This document shows, one piece after another, positions 37,573 to 48,904 of a stretch of DNA of 64,000 nt. The position numbers were made by a program, and so were the translations under genes. Every line of letters starts with the position of its first letter. Position 1 is the first letter of the stretch. Source of the DNA: Caballeronia cordobensis (GTDB lineage Bacteria; Pseudomonadota; Gammaproteobacteria; Burkholderiales; Burkholderiaceae); the NCBI RefSeq assembly GCF_001544575.2, contig NZ_FCNY02000003.1:310001-374000 (forward strand). The letters are read 5' to 3'. The notes under the pieces were generated by a model, which was not told where the DNA came from, did not search any database, and worked only from the letters and a program-made list of their open reading frames with translations.

Positions 37573-38316
37573 ATGAACCAGCTGGACTTGCAGGATCGCC
37601 TATGCGTCGTCACCGGAGGGTCCGGCGCGATCGGCTATGCGATCGCGGAACGATTCGTCGCTTCCGGCGCGAAAGTCGTGCTTTGGGATATCGACGGCGC
37701 GGCCGCTCATGCGGCAGCCGAGAACGTTCGTGCTGTTTCGTCGGCTCAGGTCGATGTGACGGACGCCGCCAGCGTTGCCGCCGCGGCACAGTCTGCCGCC
37801 GAACGCTTCGGCTCCATCGACGTTCTGATCAACGCGGCGGGCATCAACGGCCCGATCGGCCCCGTCCAAACGTATGCGATAGACGCGTGGCGGCAGGTCA
37901 TCGATATCAACCTCACGGGCGTGTTCATCTGCTGCCGCGAAGTGCTGCCGTACCTGCGCCGTGCGCGGCATGGACGTATCGTCAACCTGTCGTCGGTCGG
38001 CGGCAAGGAAGGCAATCCCAATCAGGGCGCCTACGGCGCGTCGAAAGCCGGGGTGATCGCCCTGACCAAATCGCTGAGCAAGGAGCTCGCGGACACGGAC
38101 ATTCGCGTCAATTGCGTCACGCCCGCCGCCATCGAATCGGACATGCTGCGCAACATGACCGCCGATGCGCGCAGCTTCGTGCTCGCGAAGATTCCGCTCG
38201 GGCGCGCGGGCCGTCCCGACGAAGTCGCGTCGATGGTCGCCTGGCTCGCAACGGAAGAGTGCTCGTTCACGACGGGCGCCACATTCGATCTGACGGGCGG
38301 CCGTGCCACGTACTGA
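37573..38316 (+). CDS. Short-chain dehydrogenase/reductase
   Basis: 247 residues. NAD(P) motif TGGSGAIG near residue 15, NAAG near 88, catalytic Ser in NLSSVGG and YxxxK in YGASK near 156-160. Asp in the WDIDG segment after strand two favours NAD(H). Classic SDR enzymes with this context oxidise hydroxy acids, sugar acids or acyl alcohols. Followed after 18 bases by a TIM-barrel isomerase gene. Confidence 0.93.
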   Translation: MNQLDLQDRLCVVTGGSGAIGYAIAERFVASGAKVVLWDIDGAAAHAAAENVRAVSSAQVDVTDAASVAAAAQSAAERFGSIDVLINAAGINGPIGPVQTYAIDAWRQVIDINLTGVFICCREVLPYLRRARHGRIVNLSSVGGKEGNPNQGAYGASKAGVIALTKSLSKELADTDIRVNCVTPAAIESDMLRNMTADARSFVLAKIPLGRAGRPDEVASMVAWLATEECSFTTGATFDLTGGRATY

Positions 38317-38334
38317 CCGCCGGGACACGATCCA

Positions 38335-39144
38335 ATGAACAGGCTTTCCCTTGCTCATCTCACCGTGCTCGATGTCGGGCCGCCACATCTGATTCCGCTC
38401 GCCGCGCAAGCCGGCTTTCGAGCCGTCGGCATCCGCTTGTGTTCTCCCATGCCCGGTGGAATTGCGTATCCGCTGCGCGCGGGCTCGCCCGAGTTGCGCG
38501 CCACCCAGCGTCTCATGGAAGCGCACGATGTCGTGGTGTCCGACATCGAAGTGGTTCGCATCGCCGCGAATACGCGCGTCGACGACTACGCGCCTGCGTT
38601 CGAGGCAGGCGCGGAACTCGGCGCACGGCGCGTCGGCATCAATATCGACGATCCGGAGCGCGCACGCGCGATCGACTGTCTGGGCTCGCTATGCGATCTC
38701 GCCCGGCCGTTCGGACTCGCGCTCGACATCGAATTCATGATCTGGCGCCCGGTCGCCCGGCTCGAAGACGCGGTCGATATCGTCAAGGCGGTCGGCAAGG
38801 ACAACGCTTTCGTGCTGATCGATGCGCTACATCTGATCCGCTCGGGCGGCACCGTCGAAGCGGTCGCGGCGCTCGACCCCGCGCTGATCGGCAGCGTCCA
38901 GCTTTGCGATGCGCCGATCGAATCGCCGCCGCCTTCAGCGATCATCGACGAGGCACGCGGAAATCGGCTCTTGCCCGGCGAAGGCAACCTGCCCTTGCTG
39001 GCCTTGCTCGCTGCATTGCCCAAGGACGTGCCGCTATCGGTGGAAGTGCCGCTCGCCCACGAACCGCATTCGGCCAAACGGGCGGCCCTCCTTCGACAGG
39101 CCACCGACCAGCTGCTACAGGACAGTGCCCGGCCCCTGATCTGA
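38335..39144 (+). CDS. TIM-barrel sugar-phosphate isomerase/epimerase-like protein
   Basis: 269 residues of the xylose-isomerase-like/AP-endonuclease-2 superfamily (PF01261). Metal-ligand candidates are Glu in DIEFM, Asp and His in LIDALHL, Gln in VQLCDAP and Glu in VEVPL, in the order expected for this barrel. Family members isomerise or epimerise keto-sugars or act as dehydratases in catabolism. Context with an SDR and an organic-acid-type transporter points to a hydroxy acid or sugar acid pathway. Confidence 0.85.
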   Translation: MNRLSLAHLTVLDVGPPHLIPLAAQAGFRAVGIRLCSPMPGGIAYPLRAGSPELRATQRLMEAHDVVVSDIEVVRIAANTRVDDYAPAFEAGAELGARRVGINIDDPERARAIDCLGSLCDLARPFGLALDIEFMIWRPVARLEDAVDIVKAVGKDNAFVLIDALHLIRSGGTVEAVAALDPALIGSVQLCDAPIESPPPSAIIDEARGNRLLPGEGNLPLLALLAALPKDVPLSVEVPLAHEPHSAKRAALLRQATDQLLQDSARPLI

Positions 39145-39172
39145 ACTTGCAAACACATATACGGAGACAAAC

Positions 39173-40522
<1,350 letters not shown>

Positions 40523-40655
40523 GAACGGGTCTGCAACCTTGCTTCTCATGCGTTTGAGACGCCTGAGCCTATTTTCGAGCCTTCTGGACAGTGAAAAACG
40601 GGTAGCACGGCCCTACAGTTGAGCATGGGCCATCCGGAGATTCCCGCTTATTTGG

Positions 40656-40705
40656 GATAGACGGTTTGCCAAGTCTATCGACATGGTCGACGCGAAAACC
40701 ATGTC
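40656..40705 (+). promoter_or_regulatory. Two tandem inverted repeats upstream of DHA2 efflux gene
   Basis: GATAGAC / GTCTATC with a 10-base spacer at 40656-40679, then GACATGGT / ACCATGTC with a 10-base spacer at 40680-40705. The second ends 30 bases before the efflux pump start, in a 213-base intergenic gap with no other features. Could be a pair of operators, or two stem-loops in the leader mRNA. Confidence 0.35.
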
Positions 40706-40735
40706 CTGAACCGTCGCCATTTAAGCGGGAACATC

Positions 40736-42229
40736 ATGAGCACCATGTTAGGCAACCTGTCTTCCAGATCGAAGACATCCAGGCCCCTTGTCATCGCAGC
40801 CGTGATGGCCTCGCTCGCGATGGTCGCCATCGAAGCGACGATCGTCTCGACCGCCATGCCGCAGATCGTGACGAAACTCGGCGGACTGCATTTATATAGC
40901 TGGGTTTTCTCGTCGTTTTTGCTGACGCAGACCGCCATGACGGTGGTCTTCGGCAAGCTCGCCGATATCTTTGGCCGCAAGCGCATCATGCTGACCGGCA
41001 TCGCCATTTTTCTGGTCGGATCGGTGCTGGCGGGCTTCGCCTGGTCGATGCCCGCGATGATCGTCTCCCGACTCATTCAAGGCATCGGCGCCGGTTCAAT
41101 ACAACCGGTCACGCTGACCATCGTCGGCGATCTCTATCCGGCAAAAGAGCGTGGCAAGGTCCAGGGTTATCTGGCCAGCGTGTGGGCGACGGCGGCGGTC
41201 CTCGGACCGATGATCGGCGGCTTTATCGTGCGCGACTTTTCGTGGGCGTGGATTTTCTGGATCAACATCCCGATAGGATTGATTTCGGCGGCGGGATTTG
41301 TCCTGTTCCTGCATGAAGACGAAAGAGATGCCCGGTCGTCGATCGATATCGGCGGTGCGGTTCTCTTCACGGTCGCCATCGCCGCGCTCATGATCGGCTT
41401 GACGAGCCTGAGTACAGCGAACTATACGCACGCGATGCTCAGCGCCAGCGTGTTCATTTCAAGCGCAGCGCTCTTTGTCTGGCAGGAACGGCGAAGCCCG
41501 GACCCGATGATCTCGTTTAGCCTGTGGGGGCATAGGCCCATTGCGATGACCAACCTCGCGACGGCCTTCTCCGGCATGGCCTTGATGGGGCTGACAACGT
41601 TCCTGCCGATGTATGTTCAGGGTGTGCTGCATCGCACGCCGGTGGTCGCAGGCTTTGCGCTAACCATGGTCATGGTGGGGTGGCCGCTGGGCGCCACGCT
41701 TTCCGCCCGCTCCTTTCACCGGTTCGATCTGCGCAAGCTGCTGATCGGTGGAAGCGCGGTGATCCCGGTTGGCGCGATGGTCTTCGTCTCGTTGACCCCG
41801 CATAGCGCACCGCTTCTGGCCGGTATCGGATCGCTGGTCATGGGCTTCGGAATGGGCGCGCTCAGCGTCACTTCACTCGTCTTCATCCAGGAGCAGGTCG
41901 ACAAGTCGCAGCGCGGCAGCGCTACCGCGTCGAACCTTTTCTCGCGCAATCTTGGAAGCACACTGGGCGCGACCGTCTTCGGCGCGGTGCTCAACTACGG
42001 ACTCGCTCATTCGAAGACGCTTGGCGTGGTCACGTCCGATCAACTGCGCAAGGTGATCGAGTCAGCACCGGCCAGCATGGATAGCTTTGCCGCGATTCGG
42101 TTGGCGTTGCACCATTCGGTTCATCTGACGTTCGTCGGACTCTTGATCGTCGCGTTGGCAATCGTCGTGTTCACGGTTCTCGTGCCTACGGTTACTGCGA
42201 CCGGAAGCCGTGAAGCGCCTCAGCGTTGA
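40736..42229 (+). CDS. DHA2-family multidrug/proton antiporter (14-TM MFS)
   Basis: 497 residues with about fourteen membrane helices. Motif A is GKLADIFGRKRI after helix 2, motif C in helix 5 reads AAVLGPMIGGFI, and the first helix has the DHA2 motif IVSTAMPQIV. Exports toxic hydrophobic compounds in exchange for protons. The adjacent carboxymuconolactone-decarboxylase-like gene 52 bases downstream suggests a stress or xenobiotic response unit. Confidence 0.92.
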   Translation: MSTMLGNLSSRSKTSRPLVIAAVMASLAMVAIEATIVSTAMPQIVTKLGGLHLYSWVFSSFLLTQTAMTVVFGKLADIFGRKRIMLTGIAIFLVGSVLAGFAWSMPAMIVSRLIQGIGAGSIQPVTLTIVGDLYPAKERGKVQGYLASVWATAAVLGPMIGGFIVRDFSWAWIFWINIPIGLISAAGFVLFLHEDERDARSSIDIGGAVLFTVAIAALMIGLTSLSTANYTHAMLSASVFISSAALFVWQERRSPDPMISFSLWGHRPIAMTNLATAFSGMALMGLTTFLPMYVQGVLHRTPVVAGFALTMVMVGWPLGATLSARSFHRFDLRKLLIGGSAVIPVGAMVFVSLTPHSAPLLAGIGSLVMGFGMGALSVTSLVFIQEQVDKSQRGSATASNLFSRNLGSTLGATVFGAVLNYGLAHSKTLGVVTSDQLRKVIESAPASMDSFAAIRLALHHSVHLTFVGLLIVALAIVVFTVLVPTVTATGSREAPQR

Positions 42230-42281
42230 GTGTGGGCTCGTTGTTTTATATCTCTTAACCCGAAACATCAAAGGAGTTGGC

Positions 42282-42854
42282 ATGACCCGTCTTACTACCG
42301 CCACGCTTGAAACCGCGACTGGCGCAACCGCGGACGTATTCGCGAAGGTCAAAAAAAGCGTTGGTAAAGTTCCCAATGCATTTGCGACGATCGGCACCCA
42401 CAGTCCTGACGGACTTCAGGCCATATTCGCTATCGACGCAGCGGTCACCCGAAGCGAACTGTCGAACGCGGATATCGAAACGCTCAAGCTGGTCGTCAGC
42501 GAGATTTCGGGCTGCGATTACTGTGTAGCGGCTCACGCGCTGAAAGGCAAATTCTCGGGCCTGTCGCAGGACGTCATGGCCCTGATCCTCGCAGGAAAGC
42601 CTACGGGCGACGCCAGGCGAGATGCATTGATACGTTTTGTCCAGGTTCTTGTCGAAACCCGGGGCACGCTGCCCGCTGCCGAACTCGATGCGTTTCGCGC
42701 GGCTGGCTACAGCGAACATCAGGTGATCGGCGTGTCTCTGGCGATCGCTTCCATCACGTTTGGAAACCTGGTGAACCGGATCAACGATACCGTGATCGAT
42801 TTCCCGCTACCGGCTCAACTGGTGCCCGCGAACAACGAAAGCAGCCGCGGGTGA
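42282..42854 (+). CDS. Carboxymuconolactone decarboxylase/AhpD-like protein
   Basis: 190 residues; the start at 42282 has AAGGAG seven bases upstream. The CxxC motif is CDYCVAAH, the redox-active AhpD-type signature (PF02627). Such proteins are peroxidase-related helical proteins rather than true decarboxylases when they carry this CxxCxxxH motif. Likely co-transcribed with the efflux pump and involved in oxidative or xenobiotic stress. Confidence 0.9.
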   Translation: MTRLTTATLETATGATADVFAKVKKSVGKVPNAFATIGTHSPDGLQAIFAIDAAVTRSELSNADIETLKLVVSEISGCDYCVAAHALKGKFSGLSQDVMALILAGKPTGDARRDALIRFVQVLVETRGTLPAAELDAFRAAGYSEHQVIGVSLAIASITFGNLVNRINDTVIDFPLPAQLVPANNESSRG

Positions 42855-42876
42855 CAGATCTACCGAGTCGCATTGT

Positions 42877-43842
42877 TCAGGCAGAAGGAGAAGGCATCTG
42901 TTTCGTCCGCGCGGTCTTCGTTACGCGCGTACGTGTCGCCGAGTTCGCGAACAGGTCGATCACCATCCCGCGTAACCATCGATTGCCTTCGTCCTGCTGG
43001 ACGCGCGCATGCCAGAACAAATGAATCGGCGCGGCGGGCAACGTCGCGGGCAACGAGCGCAGGCTCAGTGAAAACGGCGCCGCCAGCTGCAATGCCAGCC
43101 GTTCCGGCACCGTGGCGATCAGATCGGTGCGTTGCAGGATATAGCCCACGCTCATGAAGTGCGGCACCGTCAGGCGCACGCGGCGCTGCACGCCCCGCTG
43201 TTTCAGCCAATCTTCCACCTGGCCGTGTCCGGTGCCCGCCGACACCACCACCAGATGCTCGGCTTCGCGCCACGCGGCGAGCGTGAGCGGCGCATCGTCG
43301 AGCGCATGGCCGCGCCTGAAAAGACACACATAGCCCTGATCGAACAGGCGGCGCTGATAGAACCCGCCCTTCAACTGCGGCAACAGGCCGATGGCGAGAT
43401 CGACCCTGCCCTCGGCCATTTCGTTGCTCAGATTGACGCTCGTGTCGCGCACGGTATTGAGCGCGATGCCGGGCGCCTCGCGCGATAGCCGTTCGACGAG
43501 CGCGGGCAGAAAGACGACCTCGCCGATATCCGTCATGCCGATCGTGATCGTGCGCGTGACGCGCAGCGGATCGAAACCCGTTGCAGGATTAAGCGCGTCG
43601 CGCAGGATCGCGAGCGCCTGATCGACCGGTTCCGATAAACGCAATGCGAACGGCGTGGGCACGACGCCGCCGGGGCCACGCACGAACAGCGGATCGTGGA
43701 GCCGCCGGCGCAGTTTCGCGAGCGCGTTGCTGACGCCCGGCTGACTCATGTTCATCTGCTCGGCCACCTTCGAGACGTGCCGTTCCTGCATCAGGCGCTG
43801 AAAAAGCAGCAGCAGATTGAGATCGACTTCATCGAGATTCAT
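42877..43842 (-). CDS. LysR-family regulator, NahR/NodD-type
   Basis: 321 residues beginning MNLDEVDLNLLLLFQRLMQERHVSKVAEQMNMSQ, the N-terminal style of the NahR/NodD/SyrM branch, which respond to aromatic ligands such as salicylate. HTH continues PGVSNALAKLRRRLHDPLFVRG. Divergent from the FAD monooxygenase gene across 128 bases, so it probably controls that gene. Confidence 0.93.
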   Translation of the reverse strand: MNLDEVDLNLLLLFQRLMQERHVSKVAEQMNMSQPGVSNALAKLRRRLHDPLFVRGPGGVVPTPFALRLSEPVDQALAILRDALNPATGFDPLRVTRTITIGMTDIGEVVFLPALVERLSREAPGIALNTVRDTSVNLSNEMAEGRVDLAIGLLPQLKGGFYQRRLFDQGYVCLFRRGHALDDAPLTLAAWREAEHLVVVSAGTGHGQVEDWLKQRGVQRRVRLTVPHFMSVGYILQRTDLIATVPERLALQLAAPFSLSLRSLPATLPAAPIHLFWHARVQQDEGNRWLRGMVIDLFANSATRTRVTKTARTKQMPSPSA

Positions 43843-43932
43843 GGCGCGCGTCCGGACTTATTGATTTCAGTGATGATGCTGATTCGCGCCATTTTATTGT
43901 GAAATACGCGCCCCGTACCGAGAATTCAGACA

Positions 43933-43953
43933 CCGACTCGAACACGGAGTCGG
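43933..43953. promoter_or_regulatory. Inverted repeat in leader of FAD monooxygenase gene
   Basis: CCGACTC / GAGTCGG with a 7-base spacer, ending 17 bases before the monooxygenase start and within the divergent promoter region next to the LysR gene. May be a regulator site or a leader hairpin. Confidence 0.3.
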
Positions 43954-43970
43954 ACCACTGGAGACATCGC

Positions 43971-45188
43971 ATGGAACGGCTGGATATGAAGATCGCGATC
44001 ATCGGCGCGGGCATCGGCGGCCTTACGCTCGCGCTCGCGCTGCGGGAACACGGCATCGACGTGCAGCTTTACGAGCAGACCGACGAGCTTCGCGAGGTCG
44101 GCGCGGCAGTCGCGCTCTCGGCGAACGCGACGCGCTTTTATGAGCGCATGGGATTGCGTGCGGCCTTCGATGCGGTGTGCGCCGAAATTCCCGCGCTGAT
44201 CTATCGCGATGGGCGCAGCGGCGAAGTGATCGGACAGCATCGCGGCGAACCGAGCTATCGCCAGCAGTTCGGAGGCGCGTACTGGGGCGTGCATCGCGCG
44301 GACCTGCAGGCCGTGCTGTCGAACGCGGTCGGGCTGGAACGCATCCATCTCGGTCATCGGCTGACCGATCTCGTGCAGCATGCGGATCGCGTGAGTCTGA
44401 GCTTCGCCGACGGCCAGCGCATCGACGCGGATCTGGTGATCGGCGCGGACGGTGCGCGCTCGATCACGCGCCGCTGGATGCTCGGCTACGACGACGCACT
44501 CTATTCAGGCTGCTCGGGTTTTCGTGGCGTGGTGCCGGCTGAACGCATGGATCTGCTGCCCGATCCCGAGGCCATCCAGTTCTGGGTCGGACCGCTGGGG
44601 CATCTGCTGCATTATCCGATCGGCGACAAAGGCGATCAGAACTTCCTGCTCGTCGAGCGCCATCCGTCGCCGTGGGCGTCGCGCGACTGGGTCACGCCCG
44701 CGAGCGAGGGCGAGCAGTTGCGCCTGTTCAAGCACTGGCATCCGGCGGTGGTGCAGATGATTTCGGCAGTGCCGATCAGCCAGCGCTGGGGGCTGTTTCA
44801 TCGTCCGCCGCTCGGGCGCTGGAGCAAGGGGCGCGTGACGCTCATCGGCGATGCCGCGCACGCGCTCGTGCCGCATCACGGCCAGGGCGCGAATCAGTCG
44901 ATCGAAGACGCCGTGGTGCTGGCCGCGCAACTGGCCAAGGCCGGCCCGGGCCGCTGGCGCGAAGCGCAGGAGGCCTACGAGCGCCTGCGCCGGGGCCGCA
45001 CGCGCAAAGTGCAGTACGCCTCGATCACGACCGCCGACGTGCTGCATCTGCCGGACGGACCCGAGGCGCAGGCGCGCAACGCCCGCCTTCGCTCACGCGA
45101 GAGCCTGCTGCATCATCTGGACTGGATTCACGATTTCGACGCGCTCGCGCAAGAGCCGACGGAACGCCAGGGCGGCACCTGGCTTTGA
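43971..45188 (+). CDS. FAD-dependent monooxygenase (salicylate 1-monooxygenase-like)
   Basis: 405 residues from the ATG at 43971 with GGAG eight bases upstream; conserved sequence begins at MKIAIIGAGIGG six residues later. FAD motif GAGIGG, second motif GADGARS and the third GDAAHALVPHHGQGANQSIEDAV are all present. A group A aromatic hydroxylase. The NahR-like divergent regulator supports an aromatic or heteroaromatic acid substrate. It is distinct from the monooxygenase in the P450 cluster. Confidence 0.9.
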   Translation: MERLDMKIAIIGAGIGGLTLALALREHGIDVQLYEQTDELREVGAAVALSANATRFYERMGLRAAFDAVCAEIPALIYRDGRSGEVIGQHRGEPSYRQQFGGAYWGVHRADLQAVLSNAVGLERIHLGHRLTDLVQHADRVSLSFADGQRIDADLVIGADGARSITRRWMLGYDDALYSGCSGFRGVVPAERMDLLPDPEAIQFWVGPLGHLLHYPIGDKGDQNFLLVERHPSPWASRDWVTPASEGEQLRLFKHWHPAVVQMISAVPISQRWGLFHRPPLGRWSKGRVTLIGDAAHALVPHHGQGANQSIEDAVVLAAQLAKAGPGRWREAQEAYERLRRGRTRKVQYASITTADVLHLPDGPEAQARNARLRSRESLLHHLDWIHDFDALAQEPTERQGGTWL

Positions 45189-45231
45189 GCCGCGCTTACC
45201 TCGCGCGAGCGCCGAGCGGGTGAGCGCGAGC

Positions 45232-47442
45232 CTACACGCTGCGTAGATCGAACGGCGTGTGCCGGAGCCGCTTGCCCGTCAGCCGGAACACCGCGTTCGC
45301 CACCGCGGGCGCAACCGAAGGACTCGACAACTCGCCGACGCCGCCGGGCTTCGACGCATCGCCCTGCACGATGACGATATCGATTTCCGGCATATCACTC
45401 ATCCGCATCACGCGATACGAATCGAAGCTGGTCTGCTGAACGCGCCCGTGACGAATATCGATGCGATCGGCCGTTGCGTGTCCGAGTCCCCACATCAGCC
45501 CGCCGTATAGCTGCTCCTCGACGCCCCCCGGCGACACGGCCAGCCCGCAGTCGGCGACGCACGTGAGCTTCTCGATCACGATGCCGTCCTTCGTCCGCGC
45601 CACCCGCGCGATCACCGCGATATAGCTGCCGTAGGCCCGATTCGTCGCGACGCCGAGTGCGGTTCCGTGCGGGATCGGCGTGTTCCATCCGGCACGCGCG
45701 GCGGCCTCGCGCAACACGGCGGCTTGGCGCGGATCCTTCATATGCGCGAGGCGAAAATCGACGGGATCGCGATGTCCCGCATGCGCCGCTTCGTCCATGA
45801 ACGACTCAACCGCGAACACGTTCGGGATATAGCTCACCGCCCGATACCAGCCGGTCGGCACGCCGGTCTCGTGACGCACCCAGCCGACATCGACGTTCGG
45901 CGCGCCATACGCGAACTCGTACTTGCTGATCGCCTCCGTGGTGCTGTAGTCCATGCGATCGGGCCGATCGAAATAACCCGGCTCCCATTGTTCCGGCGAG
46001 GCCGGCATCACGGCGCGCAATTCCAGCGCGGAGAGATTGCCTTTCGCATCGAGCACGGCGCGTCCGCGATGATGACTCGCGGCGTGATAGAACAGCGCGC
46101 GCATCTCGTCCTCGCGGCTATTCATCAGCTTGACGGGCTTGTTCGTTTGCAACGCGAGCCAGGTCACTTCGAACAGCCAGTATTTCGATTCGCGCGCGCC
46201 GAAGCTGCCGCCCGACACGCGCTCATGCAGCACGACGCGCTCCGCCGGAATATGGCCGATGACGGCGGTCGCCTCCTGCACCGTCGACGGCACCTGCAAG
46301 CCGCCCCAATACTCGATGCCGCCGTCCTTCGCCCATGCGGTCACGTTGATCGGTTCGAGCGGATTCTGCGCCTTGTACGGCATCGAATACGACGCCTGAA
46401 TCACGCGCGGGGCGCGCTTGAGCAGCGCTTGCGCATCGCCGTTCGTCACGGTCGGCACGACGCGCGCTTCTTTGTCATCGAGCCATGCGGCCTGACGCGC
46501 GGAGAGATCGCGGCTGTCGAAGTTTTCGAACGGACTGTCCTCCCATTCGATGTGCAGCGCAGCCTGACCCTTGTGCGCCGACCAGTAGTCGTCGGCGAGG
46601 ACGGCGACGCCCGCCTGATTGCCGCCCAGCACATCCGGACGGCCGGGAATCTGCAACACGCGCCGCACGCCGGGAATGGCCAGCGCGGCCCCGGCATCGA
46701 CGCTGCGCACGCGTGCATCGATCACCGGCGCGCGCGTGACGACCGCCACCAGCATGCCGGGCAGGCGCACATCGATGCTGTACTGAAACGCGCCCGTGGT
46801 CTTCGGCGCGGCGTCGCGTTTCTTCTTCAACTTGCCGATGTACTTGAACTGCGACGGGTCTTTCAACGGCACGTCTTTCGGCGCGGGAAGGCTCGCCGCG
46901 ACGACAGCGAGCGAGCCATAGCTCGCGCGCGCACCGCTCGCTTCGTCGACGACGACACAGTTGTCGGTCGAACAGGCGGAAGGCGGCACGTTCCATTGCT
47001 TCGCCGCCGCCGCGATCAGCATCGCGCGCGCGGTCGCGCCCGCGTGCCGCAAGCGATCGTATTCGAGCGACACACTCGTGCTTCCGCCCGTCGAAAACAC
47101 CTTCCACAAGGGATGAATGTAGTCCGCGTAGAACGGGTCCTCCGGCGTGATGACCTCGATGCGAAACGGATCGACATCGAGCTCCTCCGCGACGAGCGCC
47201 GCGAGCGCGGTGTGCGTGCCGGTGCCCGAATCGTGCTTGTGGACGACGAGCTTGATCGTGTCGTCGGGCAGCACGCGGACCCATGCGTTGGGCTTGAACT
47301 CACCGCGTTGCGGATCAGCATCGCCGTTTTTCGCGAGCGCGTCGGGCAGATGCAATCCGATTACGAGCCCCGAAGCGAGCAACGCCGAACTTTGCTTGAT
47401 GAAGCGACGCCGCGCCGCGCCATGATGATCGATACGCATCAT
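45232..47442 (-). CDS. Molybdenum hydroxylase large subunit (IorB/nicotinate-dehydrogenase type)
   Basis: 736 residues with a Tat signal ([20 protein letters not shown]) after a short lead, so the enzyme is probably periplasmic. The molybdopterin-binding regions [12 protein letters not shown] and the active-site glutamate motif [19 protein letters not shown] are present. Two-subunit members of this family (isoquinoline 1-oxidoreductase, aldehyde and nicotinate dehydrogenases) hydroxylate N-heterocycles or oxidise aldehydes. Start overlaps the small-subunit stop (ATGA). No cytochrome c subunit gene follows, though many relatives use one. Confidence 0.92.
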   Translation of the reverse strand: MMRIDHHGAARRRFIKQSSALLASGLVIGLHLPDALAKNGDADPQRGEFKPNAWVRVLPDDTIKLVVHKHDSGTGTHTALAALVAEELDVDPFRIEVITPEDPFYADYIHPLWKVFSTGGSTSVSLEYDRLRHAGATARAMLIAAAAKQWNVPPSACSTDNCVVVDEASGARASYGSLAVVAASLPAPKDVPLKDPSQFKYIGKLKKKRDAAPKTTGAFQYSIDVRLPGMLVAVVTRAPVIDARVRSVDAGAALAIPGVRRVLQIPGRPDVLGGNQAGVAVLADDYWSAHKGQAALHIEWEDSPFENFDSRDLSARQAAWLDDKEARVVPTVTNGDAQALLKRAPRVIQASYSMPYKAQNPLEPINVTAWAKDGGIEYWGGLQVPSTVQEATAVIGHIPAERVVLHERVSGGSFGARESKYWLFEVTWLALQTNKPVKLMNSREDEMRALFYHAASHHRGRAVLDAKGNLSALELRAVMPASPEQWEPGYFDRPDRMDYSTTEAISKYEFAYGAPNVDVGWVRHETGVPTGWYRAVSYIPNVFAVESFMDEAAHAGHRDPVDFRLAHMKDPRQAAVLREAAARAGWNTPIPHGTALGVATNRAYGSYIAVIARVARTKDGIVIEKLTCVADCGLAVSPGGVEEQLYGGLMWGLGHATADRIDIRHGRVQQTSFDSYRVMRMSDMPEIDIVIVQGDASKPGGVGELSSPSVAPAVANAVFRLTGKRLRHTPFDLRSV

Positions 47443-47894
47443 GCCTCCGATGCCGCGCGTTTGATTGCACGGCGAATGCGCGCATACGTCCCGCAGCGGC
47501 AGATATTGCCGGACATCGCGGTGGTAATGCTCGCATCGTCGATGGCGGGCTTGCCCTTCAGAAACGCCGCCGCCTGCATCAGTTGCCCCGACTGACAGTA
47601 GCCGCACTGCGGCACGTCCTCCGCGACCCACGCGCGCTGCAACGGATGCATGCCGTCCTTCGACAAGCCTTCGATCGTCGTGACGTGTCTGCCCGCGACG
47701 GCCACGGCAGGCAGCAGACAGGCGCGCACCGCTTCGCCCTCCAGATGCACCGTGCATGCGCCGCAAAAGCCGCCGCCACAGCCGAACTTCGTGCCCGTCA
47801 GCCCGATGCGCTCGCGCAGCACCCACAAGAGCGGCATGTCTTCCGGTACATTGTCGAGCGAGTGCCGCGTGTCGTTGACGATGATTTCGATCAT
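47439..47894 (-). CDS. [2Fe-2S] small subunit of molybdenum hydroxylase
   Basis: 151 residues from [10 protein letters not shown] (AGGAG upstream). Plant-type cluster motif [11 protein letters not shown] and a C-terminal helical cluster motif CGYCQSG...CRCGTY are both complete, as in IorA. It has no signal peptide and would be exported with the large subunit by Tat as a complex. Divergent from a LysR gene that likely regulates the pair. Confidence 0.95.
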   Translation of the reverse strand: MIEIIVNDTRHSLDNVPEDMPLLWVLRERIGLTGTKFGCGGGFCGACTVHLEGEAVRACLLPAVAVAGRHVTTIEGLSKDGMHPLQRAWVAEDVPQCGYCQSGQLMQAAAFLKGKPAIDDASITTAMSGNICRCGTYARIRRAIKRAASEA

Positions 47895-47998
47895 GCGCCG
47901 TCTCCTGAATGTCGTCGTGTTTGCGGCCATTATTGGAAGCGCTCGAAAAGAGCGCCAGCGACGATTTCTTCCATCATCCGTAAGCCGGGCTAACACCC

Positions 47999-48904
47999 AT
48001 GCTCAAGCGCTACCCTTCGATCCAGTCGATGCAGGCCTTTCTGCACGCCGCGCGCGCCGGCAGCTTTTCGAGCGCGGCGCGCCAGTTGTCGCTCACGCAT
48101 AGCGCGATCAGCCAGCAGATCCGCACGCTCGAGGATTTCGTCGGGCAACCGCTCTTCGTGCGCGAAAGCGCGCGCGTCGTGCTGACGGATGCGGGCGCGC
48201 TCTTCGCCAAGCAACTGACCGATGGCTTCGAGCAGATCGATCGCGCGTTGTCGTTCGTGAAGGAGCGCGCGGTGAAACAGTCGATCACGCTCGACGTCGA
48301 TCCGGAACTCGCGCAAAGCTGGCTCGTCGCCCGGCTGCCCGCCTTGCTCGGCGGACTCTCGGCCACGTCGCTGACGCTGCTGTCCGCGCCGCGTCACGAT
48401 CGCAGCGCGTTCGAACGCGTGGATCTCGCGCTGCGTTACGGCTACGGCGAATGGGATGGCTTGGAGAACGCGCTGATCTGCGGCGATCGTCTGACAGTCG
48501 TGGGTTCGCCCGCGCTTTTGAAAGCGCGCGGGTTCGTTGCGCCGTTGAAACCCGAACAGGTGCTCGAACTGCCCTTGCTCGGCTACACGAAGCGCTCATG
48601 GATTCCGTGGCTCGATGCGGCCGGCCTGCCCGCCGTCGAACCCGAAGCGATCGCGATCTTCGATAACGCCGCCGGACTGATCGCGGCAGCGAGTGCGGGC
48701 GCGGGCGTCGGACTCGCGCGCGGCCTGCTCGCCGCAGATGCGCGGCGCGACGGCAGGCTGGTTGAGCTAACGCACATCGAGATTCCGACGCACTACAACC
48801 TCTACGCCGTGTGGCCGCACGAGAAAGCGGCGCGCGTCGCCCCGCTCGTCGAGGCAATCCGCGAACTCGTCGCGCAAACGGTCAGGCTGGACCTTGCGCC
48901 GTAG
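47999..48904 (+). CDS. LysR-family regulator, GcvA-like
   Basis: 301 residues. HTH region [39 protein letters not shown] is typical of the GcvA/AmpR branch. Divergent from the molybdenum hydroxylase genes across 104 bases. Its 3' end overlaps the convergent LysR gene by 23 bases (48882-48904). Confidence 0.92.
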   Translation: MLKRYPSIQSMQAFLHAARAGSFSSAARQLSLTHSAISQQIRTLEDFVGQPLFVRESARVVLTDAGALFAKQLTDGFEQIDRALSFVKERAVKQSITLDVDPELAQSWLVARLPALLGGLSATSLTLLSAPRHDRSAFERVDLALRYGYGEWDGLENALICGDRLTVVGSPALLKARGFVAPLKPEQVLELPLLGYTKRSWIPWLDAAGLPAVEPEAIAIFDNAAGLIAAASAGAGVGLARGLLAADARRDGRLVELTHIEIPTHYNLYAVWPHEKAARVAPLVEAIRELVAQTVRLDLAP

